From: Wolbachia endosymbiont of Oedothorax gibbosus
Lineage (GTDB): Bacteria; Pseudomonadota; Alphaproteobacteria; Rickettsiales; Anaplasmataceae
Assembly (NCBI RefSeq): GCF_936270435.1
Contig: NZ_OW370567.1
Span: 682,001-746,000 of the forward strand
Direction: 5' to 3'
Length of the DNA stretch: 64,000 nt
The position numbers and the translations under genes were made by a program. Shown here piece after piece: positions 56,879 to 64,000 of the stretch. Under the pieces are notes generated by a model, which saw nothing but the letters and a program-made list of their open reading frames with translations, was not told where the DNA came from and ran no database searches. Numbering within the stretch: position 1 is the stretch's first letter; the number at the start of each line of letters is the position of its first letter.

Positions 56879-58159
56879 ATGTTAAAAAACACTTTTCCTT
56901 GTTCAAATAATAGGCATGTAAGTCATATACGTCAACTGCCACATATATTGAAAATTAATTTACATACAAAACTAGATGATGGTAAAGACCCTAAGTCCAA
57001 GATTGATGATAAAACTAAGGATGAACTGAAGAAAGATCTTAAATGTGAAATTGATGATAAGACTAAAAATGAATTGAAGAAAAATATTAAGAGTGAACTA
57101 GAGAAAGATCTTAAGTTTGAGATTGGCGATAAGACTAAGAATGAACTGAAAGAAAAGATTAAAAATGAACTAGAGAAAGATCTTAAGTTTGAGCTTGATG
57201 ATAAAACTAAGAATGAACTGAAAGACAAAATAAAAAAAGAAATAAAGGATGAGATAGATTGTAAGTGTGATAAAAATGGCTTTAATAAGGATGGCTACGA
57301 CAAAGACGGCTATGATAAAAATGGCTTTGATAAGGATGGCTATGACAAAGATGGCTACGATAGAACAGGCTTTGATAAGGATGGCAAGAAAAAAGGTGAT
57401 GAAAATGAAGTCGAACAAACAGCTTTCATTGTATCTCAAGAAATAACCCAGGATCATGCTGATATTGCAAAGTGTGGAAGTGCTGCTGGTTACTATAAGA
57501 GCTATAATCAGGTAGGTCGCCAAGGTTTTAGTACATCTGATTTACTAAAGGAATTTTACCCTGAGATGTATAGTAACCCTAAAATTGCGGAACATTTGGA
57601 AATGGGATCAAAGGTCTTCTATGGTGCAGTAAATTACAAATTTGCTTTTTCAGAACCTTTTGATTACTCATGGGCAAATGCTAGCAATATGTGGTGTAAG
57701 AAATGTTCGGATAATTCAAGCGAGATTGCCTGTCAAGATGATGAAATTAAAAGTTTCTGCTACCCTGCAGGTTACTATGCGAATCAAGACTGTAACAAGA
57801 GCTTCTTTGCTGAAAAAGCGTGCCCTAATCTTGTTAAAGTATCAGGTGCAGATACTATTAAAGCAAAACAAGTTGCGCCGCTAATACTTGTTGATTCCTC
57901 AGGACAAATGATAGATAAAGACGGCAATAACACTAAAATATACTATTCCAGCTTATCGCCTTATCTTAATGCTAATGGCCATATAAAAGATTGTGCAGGT
58001 GACGCAAAGTGTAAAAATTTTGCTGAAATTATGAAGAAAGTTGCATGGGATAGTGATAAGGAAGTACTATTAACTGTTTCTGGTGATTTGCAAAAAGCAA
58101 ATCCTTACTATTATGACAATGAGGATAATTCTGTTTCCGTTGATACTAATTTTGTATAA
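56879..58159 (+). CDS. Repeat-rich, Cys-containing protein of unknown function
   Basis: 426 residues in three parts. Residues 41-125 are Lys/Asp/Glu-rich repeats of 24 residues (DDKTKNELKKNIKSELEKDL type), predicted coiled coil. Residues 131-170 are eight pentapeptides of form D-[KR]-[DNT]-G-[FY] (DKNGFNKDGYDKDGY). Residues 175-426 look globular, with about ten Cys (MWCKKCSDNSSEIAC; SFCYPAGYYANQDC). A segment LILVDSSGQMIDKDG...HIKDCAGDAKCK resembles the C-terminal part of the neighbouring split protein. No family recognised. An exported adhesive or structural protein is possible (inference). Own hairpin terminator downstream. Confidence 0.75.
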   Translation: MLKNTFPCSNNRHVSHIRQLPHILKINLHTKLDDGKDPKSKIDDKTKDELKKDLKCEIDDKTKNELKKNIKSELEKDLKFEIGDKTKNELKEKIKNELEKDLKFELDDKTKNELKDKIKKEIKDEIDCKCDKNGFNKDGYDKDGYDKNGFDKDGYDKDGYDRTGFDKDGKKKGDENEVEQTAFIVSQEITQDHADIAKCGSAAGYYKSYNQVGRQGFSTSDLLKEFYPEMYSNPKIAEHLEMGSKVFYGAVNYKFAFSEPFDYSWANASNMWCKKCSDNSSEIACQDDEIKSFCYPAGYYANQDCNKSFFAEKACPNLVKVSGADTIKAKQVAPLILVDSSGQMIDKDGNNTKIYYSSLSPYLNANGHIKDCAGDAKCKNFAEIMKKVAWDSDKEVLLTVSGDLQKANPYYYDNEDNSVSVDTNFV

Positions 58160-58163
58160 GACT

Positions 58164-58201
58164 GAATGCTTTCTAGGCTTTTCAGCTTAGAAAGCATTTT
58201 T
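58164..58201 (+). terminator. Rho-independent terminator
   Basis: AATGCTTTCTA...TAGAAAGCATT stem (11 bp outer plus GC inner pairs) followed by TTTTT, 5 bp after the stop at 58159. Confidence 0.8.
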
Positions 58202-58228
58202 GTAGAAAAATAAAATGAATGAACAGCT

Positions 58229-58280
58229 GGCAGCATTTAGCGCCATAGACTGACGCTCTGCCAATTGAGCTACATTTGCC
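58229..58280 (-). pseudogene. tRNA-like 5' fragment
   Basis: On the minus strand the sequence begins GGCAAATGTAGCTCAATTGG and continues CAGAGCGTCAG, matching the acceptor strand and D arm of an elongator tRNA up to the anticodon stem. No T arm or 3' acceptor follows. A truncated tRNA gene; its identity cannot be told. Confidence 0.55.
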
Positions 58281-58366
58281 AATAGAAACTTATATGACAT
58301 GAGATAAGTCTTCAACTAGCCCCACTTATTCGCTATACTGCTATAGATTTTATAGCAGTATAGTGA

Positions 58367-60064
58367 ATGAGCATTTTTAAGCGGATTTTTTCTCTAATTT
58401 CTGGCAAATTAGGTGAATTAAAGCAAACGGGTGTTATAAGCACAAGTGCGGAAAATTTTATTGTGGAACCTCCAAGCAATAGAGCACATGGAGATATTTA
58501 CACAAACGTTGCTATGGTGCTCGCAAAGCATGAAAAGAAAAATCCCATTGAAATCGCAGAGGTTTTAGCCAAAGAGTTTGAGCTTTTTGATGAAGTTGCA
58601 AAAGTGGAAATAGCGGTCCCTGGGTTCATCAACATGCACTTAAAAATAGAAGTGTGGCATGGGATTTTAAAACAAATAAATGAGCTAAAAACAGAGTTTG
58701 GCACCCTAGATATAGGGAACAATCAGGCCATCAATGTTGAATTTGTATCTGCAAATCCAACTGGTCCACTGCATATTGGTCATGCAAGAGGGGCAGTATT
58801 TGGTGATGTTCTGGTAAATTTACTAAAAAAAGTCGGTTATAAAGTTACTAAGGAATACTATATTAATGATGCTGGAGCGCAGATAGATACACTAATAAAG
58901 TCAGTATATTTGCGGTATAAGGAAGCTCTGGGAGAAAAAATCAGCATCGAAAAAGGTTTATACCCAGGTGAATATTTAAAGCCAATAGGGGAGAAGTTGG
59001 CTAAAAAATATGGCACAGAGCTTCTAAAAAAGCAAGATAATCAAACAATTAGAGAATATACTTTAAGTTCTATCTTAGAAATCATAAAGGAAGACATGAA
59101 CTTACTTGGGGTAAGTCATGATGTTTTTACTTCAGAGTATGAGCTACAAAAAAGTGGCAAAATTGAAGAGAGTATAAAGATATTGTCTGACAAGGGTCTA
59201 GTGTATGAAGGGTACTTGGAGAAACCAAAAGGCAAAGAAAGTGAAAATTGGACTTCCAGAAAAGAAATGTTATTTCGCTCTACAAAATTTGGCGATGATG
59301 TTGACCGCGCATTGAAGAAAGAGGACGGCAGTTGGACTTATTTTGCCTCAGATATCGCTTACCATTTTGATAAGATATCACGTGGTTTTAACAATATGAT
59401 CGTAGAGCTTGGTAGTGACCACGGTGGTTATGTAAAAAGGCTCAAAGCAGTTGTCTCTGCGCTAGAAGCAAAAATAGAGGTAAAACTGCATAATATTGTG
59501 AATTTTTTCGAGAATGGTAAACCAGTTAAAATGTCCAAAAGATCAGGAAATTTCCTAACAGCAAGAGATGTAGTGGAAGAAGTTGGCAGGGACATAACTC
59601 GTTTTATAATGTTAACACGCAAGAATGATATGGTCTTGGACTTTGATTTTGCTAAAGTTAAAGAACAGTCAAAAGATAATCCTATTTTTTACGTGCAATA
59701 TGCGCATGCTCGTGCTCATTCATTAATGCGTAATGCTCCAAAAGAGCTCCCAACAGCAGATCCTTCACTTTTAAAGACAGGTGGAGAGCTCTTCCTCATA
59801 AAAACCTTAGCAAAGTGGCCAGATGTAGTAGAAACAGCGGCAAGGCTTTATGAGCCACACAGAATTACTTTCTACTTACTTGAAGTTGCAGAAGCGTTTC
59901 ACGTTTTATGGGGGTATGGCAAGAGTGATTTAAACATGCGGTTCATACTGGAAGACAACTTAAACCTCACCGCTGCAAGAATGTTTCTCGTTCAAGCCTT
60001 AGCGCACGTAATCGCTTCTGGACTTTCCATCTTTAATATAGAGCCTTTGGAAGAAATGAGTTGA
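58367..60064 (+). CDS. argS: Arginyl-tRNA synthetase
   Basis: 565 residues. Class I synthetase: N-terminal Add-1 domain (1 to about 110), HIGH at 136-139 ([13 protein letters not shown]), KMSKR at about 388-392 ([13 protein letters not shown]), and the DALR anticodon-binding domain at the C-terminus ([17 protein letters not shown]). Charges tRNA-Arg. Intact. Confidence 0.96.
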   Translation: MSIFKRIFSLISGKLGELKQTGVISTSAENFIVEPPSNRAHGDIYTNVAMVLAKHEKKNPIEIAEVLAKEFELFDEVAKVEIAVPGFINMHLKIEVWHGILKQINELKTEFGTLDIGNNQAINVEFVSANPTGPLHIGHARGAVFGDVLVNLLKKVGYKVTKEYYINDAGAQIDTLIKSVYLRYKEALGEKISIEKGLYPGEYLKPIGEKLAKKYGTELLKKQDNQTIREYTLSSILEIIKEDMNLLGVSHDVFTSEYELQKSGKIEESIKILSDKGLVYEGYLEKPKGKESENWTSRKEMLFRSTKFGDDVDRALKKEDGSWTYFASDIAYHFDKISRGFNNMIVELGSDHGGYVKRLKAVVSALEAKIEVKLHNIVNFFENGKPVKMSKRSGNFLTARDVVEEVGRDITRFIMLTRKNDMVLDFDFAKVKEQSKDNPIFYVQYAHARAHSLMRNAPKELPTADPSLLKTGGELFLIKTLAKWPDVVETAARLYEPHRITFYLLEVAEAFHVLWGYGKSDLNMRFILEDNLNLTAARMFLVQALAHVIASGLSIFNIEPLEEMS

Positions 60065-60119
60065 TTTTTTTTGCCATAATATGTGATAATTAAAATATTG
60101 TTAAAGTAGGAGTAAAGTT

Positions 60120-61157
60120 ATGACAATGAACTATGAGCAGTGGAAAAGAATGTTAAGCGCAGTTAATGAGAAAGAAGATTTAAGTAAAGACAACGTAATT
60201 GACAAAATAAAAGAGGAATTAAAGAAATATCCAGAAGAATATAAGAAATGGGAAGAAGCTGGTTTTGGTGTAAATCACCTGTTTGAAGATGAAGATAATC
60301 AACTTACATTATTACATTTAGCTGCTTCATGTGGCTATGCAAAAATAGTAAACCTTCTAATAGAAAATGATGCAAGTGTTGATGTAGAATACAAAGGGGT
60401 GACTCCTTTACATCGCGCTGTTGGAGGAGGTCATACAGATATAGTAGAAATTCTAGTAAAAAACGGGGCGAAGGTTGATGCAAAGACTAATGTAGAAAAA
60501 TTTAAAGGATATACTCCTCTACATTGCGCTGGTGAAGGAGGTCATACAAAGATAGCAAAATTTCTCATAGCAAATAGGGCAAATGTTAATGCAAAGGCTG
60601 ATCATCTAGAAAAAGCAAAAGGTATTACTCCTTTACATTTAGCTGCTGAAAAGGGCCATACAGAAGTAGTAAAAATTCTCATAGCAAATGGGGCAAATGT
60701 TAACGCAAAGATTGATGCAGGAGAAGCAAAAGGTATTACTCCTTTACATTGCGCTGCTAAAAAGTGCTATACAGAAGTAGTAAAAATTCTCATAGCAAAT
60801 GGTGCAGATCCTTTATTAAAGGATAAAGATGGTAAAACTCCGAGAGATTTAGCTGAACGTGACTTTATAAAGAAGCTTCTGGAAAAAGCAGAAGAAAAAC
60901 AACTGAAGCAGCAAGCACTTAATAAAAGTATTTCTGCCGGTGGTGCAACCGCATTATTAGGCACTGCAGCAGCAGTGGCACTTTTTGTAACCGGAACAGT
61001 TGCAGTTGAGTTAATACCTATAGTGATAGCAGTGGTTGCAGTTGCAACAGCAGCACTAGCAGTTGGTGGTATCACATATATGATGTTAAAACCTAGTACT
61101 GAAATGGATGAAGTGGAAAAAGAACAAGGCATAACTGGGAATGAGCGGAAAGCTTGA
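60120..61157 (+). CDS. Ankyrin-repeat protein with C-terminal membrane module
   Basis: 345 residues, ATG preceded by AGGAG. A helical N-terminus (1-55) is followed by five to six ankyrin repeats (about 60-255), for example GVTPLHRAVGGGHTDIVEIL, GITPLHLAAEKGHTEVVKIL and GADPLLKDKDGKTPRDLAER. Two hydrophobic segments lie at about 273-295 and 297-322. The tail (VGGITYMMLKPSTEMDE...QGITGNE) matches the coiled-coil protein at 18822. Ankyrin proteins are candidate type IV effectors in Wolbachia; none is proven for this one. Confidence 0.9.
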   Translation: MTMNYEQWKRMLSAVNEKEDLSKDNVIDKIKEELKKYPEEYKKWEEAGFGVNHLFEDEDNQLTLLHLAASCGYAKIVNLLIENDASVDVEYKGVTPLHRAVGGGHTDIVEILVKNGAKVDAKTNVEKFKGYTPLHCAGEGGHTKIAKFLIANRANVNAKADHLEKAKGITPLHLAAEKGHTEVVKILIANGANVNAKIDAGEAKGITPLHCAAKKCYTEVVKILIANGADPLLKDKDGKTPRDLAERDFIKKLLEKAEEKQLKQQALNKSISAGGATALLGTAAAVALFVTGTVAVELIPIVIAVVAVATAALAVGGITYMMLKPSTEMDEVEKEQGITGNERKA

Positions 61158-61984
61158 TCTGCTGGATTCCAGCACTGGAATTTGTTATTGCAACACGGTA
61201 GTCCCTCTTCTTGTCATCCAAGTAGCGTGACACTGGTTCACCTTATGAGGGTATCATCCCAGTACTGGGATGATACCCTACTTAACCGTCATACCGCCGC
61301 GGTATCTCTTAGCTGCTAACACGTAGCGGGATGACGAATCGTCAAGGTGTCATCCAAGTAGCAGACACTGGCAAGACGGCAGTGCTTCCTTCTCCTGTCA
61401 TCCGAGTAGCCCCTTCTCCTGTCATCCCAGTGCCCAGACACTGGGATCCAGGATTTTGACTGTAAACAAGCATACTATACAACATTTTCAATGAAACTGC
61501 CAAAAACTGGATTCCAGCGTCACGCGCTACCTTCCGTATAAACATTAAGAAATTCACCAAATGAAAAAAAAGGCAAAAGAAGCCCTGGTCATCGTCTATT
61601 TTCAGTATTGGCGTTTTTTTAAGTCTTAAACACTGCAATTTAGCTGCTTTTAAATGCAACTAACCTTAGCTAAAATGTTTAAGAAATTTACTAAGCAGAA
61701 AAAAAGGCAAAAGATATCCCGTGTTAGCTAGTTGTCACTCTCTAATCCTGCAAATCGGCGTACTATACTGTCTTAAACAGCGCGTTTCAGCTTATATAGC
61801 TAGCAATACTGTGAAGACATAAGGTGCACATAGTGCAAAAAATTAAAAACAAGACGCCAACTACGTTGTTTTCTTGCTGTTTAATCTGCACAGATGAAGA
61901 TAACTGAATACCTTCAGTACCATGATAAGGGAGCTGGCGGGGTTTGTCAAGGAAGTTTTTCGTTTCTGACGGTTGTTGCAAAAA
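61158..61984. repeat. Composite dispersed repeat, copy 3
   Basis: The 827 bp between the ankyrin gene and ccmA hold only repeats. First come CCAGTG/CACTGG palindromes and a CCGCCGCGG unit (61160-61395). Then a 135-bp block identical to that at 22265 (61397-61530). Last is the ~430-bp unit (61546-61960) shared with 3842 and 22431. The hydrophobic minus-strand frame (VGVLFLIFCTMCTLCLHSIA) is open here from about 61981 to 61787 but has no convincing start. Confidence 0.82.
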
Positions 61985-62608
61985 CTATGCAAGAAGTCTA
62001 TTGAAATCGCGTATATCAATCGTTGTAAAATCACACAATTGCTCTGTAGAGCTATGCCCTGTAATAATTACTATACCATTTTGCTCAGAGCGTATTGAGA
62101 TTAGGTTCAGCACTAATTCACACGTTGCACTATCAAGATTACAAAATGGTTCATCTATCAGCCAAACGTTTGCATTAGAAATCAAGAGGCGAGCAAGCGT
62201 AACTCTTCTTTTCCAGCCTGCAGAAAGTTCGCCATATCTAATATTAAGTACAGGCTGTAGCTGCAAGCAACAAATAGCTGCCACAATCAATTCCCTAGTA
62301 TTTCGTATTCCTGCCCAGAATTCTATGTTTTGAGTAACAGTTAAGCTATCTTTACAGGCATTCTTATGGCCTATATAGACCATAGAAGGTATATAGGATT
62401 TTGGATCATCATATATGTCTTTTCCGCAGTGCCTTATATTGCCTGATACCGGCGGTAAAAGTCCAGATAAACTTCTAATTAAGCTGGTTTTACCACTACC
62501 ATTTGGACCAGTGATTAGAATCTTTGATTTTGGCTCAGCTTTAAAACTGAGATGTTTAAATAATACTTTGTTATTACGAGCGCAGGATAAATTTTCACAT
62601 TCGAGCAT
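61985..62608 (-). CDS. ccmA: Heme exporter ATP-binding protein CcmA
   Basis: 207 residues. ABC ATPase for cytochrome c maturation. Walker A ITGPNGSGKTSLIRSLSGLL, signature LSAGWKRRVTLARLL, Walker B VWLIDEPFCNLD, with the short length and GIRNT region typical of CcmA. The ccmB partner is not in the window. Begins 3 bp after the preceding small membrane protein, so they are co-transcribed. Confidence 0.9.
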   Translation of the reverse strand: MLECENLSCARNNKVLFKHLSFKAEPKSKILITGPNGSGKTSLIRSLSGLLPPVSGNIRHCGKDIYDDPKSYIPSMVYIGHKNACKDSLTVTQNIEFWAGIRNTRELIVAAICCLQLQPVLNIRYGELSAGWKRRVTLARLLISNANVWLIDEPFCNLDSATCELVLNLISIRSEQNGIVIITGHSSTEQLCDFTTIDIRDFNRLLA

Positions 62609-62611
62609 GAA

Positions 62612-63043
62612 TTATCTGCCCTTCCCCTTATGTTTACCTTGAGTTGAAGCCTGAGCTTTTACAAACAGCTCCCAAAATCCTTTCTGTCCGCCTTCTCTAT
62701 GTATCAATTGTGCAAAACGCTGCATTAAACCATTACCCATCATAACCATCTTTGTCCATTTACCTACCGGTTTTGCTATGTCAACTATTTCTGGATCTTC
62801 TTTATAAACTTGCACATCTTTTTGTTTCTCGCGTAGCGTTTCTTGTTGTTTCATCAACTCTTTTTGCTTATTTTTTTGATATAATTCATTGAATTTTCTG
62901 TCTTCTTCCCACTCTTCTTTAAAAACTTTTCTAGGAAATATGATTTTTCTAATGCGATTTTTGTATATTTTTCTCAAAAAGAGAAATACTGCAGCTACAG
63001 CAAGTAATGTTACGCTATATGTTATGATCTGTGTAAGTGGCAT
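62612..63043 (-). CDS. Small membrane-anchored charged protein, unknown function
   Basis: 143 residues. One N-terminal membrane span (about 5-25, IITYSVTLLAVAAVFLFLRK), then a strongly charged, probably helical cytoplasmic region (EEWEEDRKFNELYQKNKQKE) and a basic C-terminus (QGKHKGKGR). I do not recognise a family; too long and too different for CcmD. Its coupling to ccmA hints at a membrane role but does not define it. Confidence 0.65.
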   Translation of the reverse strand: MPLTQIITYSVTLLAVAAVFLFLRKIYKNRIRKIIFPRKVFKEEWEEDRKFNELYQKNKQKELMKQQETLREKQKDVQVYKEDPEIVDIAKPVGKWTKMVMMGNGLMQRFAQLIHREGGQKGFWELFVKAQASTQGKHKGKGR

Positions 63044-63238
63044 TTCCTGTATCTAATTCATTAAAAATACCCTTATTATTATACCATAATTATAGAAATT
63101 GTGCAATTTTTTTGCGGGTAAAGACAGTAAAAAGCAACACTGCTCTATTTCGTAAATTGTACAAATATCCGACGAATGGGCTTGTATGTAGTAAGGTTTA
63201 TTTCTATACTTCTTAAAGAATTTAGAAGTGAAACAAAT

Positions 63239-64000
63239 ATGAACTGCTATAAAACTCACACGTGTAATGAATTAAGGAAGAGTGATGTAGGAAAAGAAGT
63301 TACCCTCTCTGGATGGTTATATCGCAAGCGTGACCATGGCAATCTAATCTTTGTTGATTTAAGAGATTTTCATGGGATTACTCAGCTAGTGTTCAATAAT
63401 GATAAAGACTTTTTTGATGAGATTTCAAATTTAAAATCAGAAAGTGTGATTACTGTTACAGGAGTAGTTAAAGCTAGAACTGGAGATACGGTAAATAGCT
63501 CTATCGCAACCGGAGAAATTGAGGTTGTAGTGGGCAATTTGCACGTTGAATCGGAAGTCGAGTTCCACTGTGATGAAGAAATAGCAAAAGAAGAAAGAAG
63601 TATATTAGCAAGTATTACTGGGGAGCAGGAATACCCAGAAAATATGAGATTTAAATATCGGTTTCTTGATTTAAGGCGAGAAAACACCCGCAACAATATT
63701 ATTCTGCGCTCACAAATTATTGCAGAACTCCGCAAGCTCATGATAGAGCAAGGGTTTTTGGAAATTCAAACTCCAATACTTACTGCTTCGTCCCCTGAAG
63801 GTGCACGTGATTATTTGGTGCCAAGCAGACTAAATCCTGGTAAATTCTATGCATTGCCGCAAGCTCCACAGATTTTTAAGCAATTGCTCATGGTTTCAGG
63901 GTTTGATAAATATTTTCAAATTGCACCGTGTTTCCGTGACGAAGACGCAAGGGCTGACCGTTCTCCGGGAGAGTTTTATCAGCTAGATCTTGAAATGTCT
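63239..64000 (+). CDS. aspS: Aspartyl-tRNA synthetase, 3' end outside window
   Basis: 254 codons are visible. N-terminal OB-fold anticodon-binding domain ([33 protein letters not shown]), then the class II core: motif 1 region [31 protein letters not shown] [14 protein letters not shown], and motif 2 [19 protein letters not shown]. An insert rich in acidic residues ([20 protein letters not shown]) lies between OB fold and core. The ATG at 63239 gives the expected start. Charges tRNA-Asp; its substrate tRNA is at 42778. Confidence 0.95.
   Translation, partial: MNCYKTHTCNELRKSDVGKEVTLSGWLYRKRDHGNLIFVDLRDFHGITQLVFNNDKDFFDEISNLKSESVITVTGVVKARTGDTVNSSIATGEIEVVVGNLHVESEVEFHCDEEIAKEERSILASITGEQEYPENMRFKYRFLDLRRENTRNNIILRSQIIAELRKLMIEQGFLEIQTPILTASSPEGARDYLVPSRLNPGKFYALPQAPQIFKQLLMVSGFDKYFQIAPCFRDEDARADRSPGEFYQLDLEMS

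Noticed and set aside
57270..57390. Regular short DNA repeats that could be taken for a CRISPR array
   Set aside because: They are the codons of the pentapeptide repeats in an open frame, with no unique spacers of constant length.

Overview
The window is a piece of an AT-rich alphaproteobacterial endosymbiont chromosome, almost certainly Wolbachia. The evidence is the reduced but dense housekeeping set, ankyrin-repeat proteins, many IS5/IS630/IS3/IS4/IS66 elements and group II introns, and dispersed palindromic intergenic repeats. The call rests on recognising protein families and layout, with no database search.

Left third (1-15.7 kb) is an accessory junkyard with a few genes in it (RDD membrane protein, rnc, lysC, a 5'-truncated radC). 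An old IS3 element carries an intact IS630 copy. An IS4-family relic carries a decayed IS5-like element and cuts an IS66 transposase gene. That IS66 gene holds an ORF-less group II intron. The domain V hairpin of that intron is split by a second, RT-encoding group II intron and, 10 bp further on, by an IS50-like element with a perfect 9-bp target duplication.

Middle (15.7-54.7 kb) is mostly housekeeping: secG-pyrG-tadA, a gamma-carbonic anhydrase-like protein, an MFS carrier, purH, rpmI-rplT-fmt, alaS, a UbiH-type hydroxylase, tRNA-Phe, coaD, rpsB-tsf-pyrH-frr with uppS-cdsA behind it, tRNA-Asp, yajC, glmS, tRNA-Arg, dnaJ, an RNase J, tolB, gatC, prs and an ABC exporter. Host-interaction candidates are interspersed: a coiled-coil protein with a C-terminal membrane module, a HELGH metallopeptidase with four C-terminal repeats, a secreted class I glutamine amidotransferase gene broken by two insertion sequences, and a J-domain/ankyrin fusion.

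Right end (54.7-64 kb) starts with a cluster of Cys/His- and Lys/Asp/Gly-rich repeat proteins, one of them split by an IS5-family copy. It continues with argS, an ankyrin protein sharing its C-terminal membrane module with the coiled-coil protein, a long repeat-filled spacer, ccmA, a small membrane protein and the start of aspS.

Three 901-bp IS5-family copies (30030, 34309, 55627) and two 949-bp IS630 copies (1763, 35470) look identical or nearly so and have TA duplications. In two genes, removing them restores one continuous reading frame, so those insertions are recent. I found no CRISPR array, rRNA gene or prophage module.
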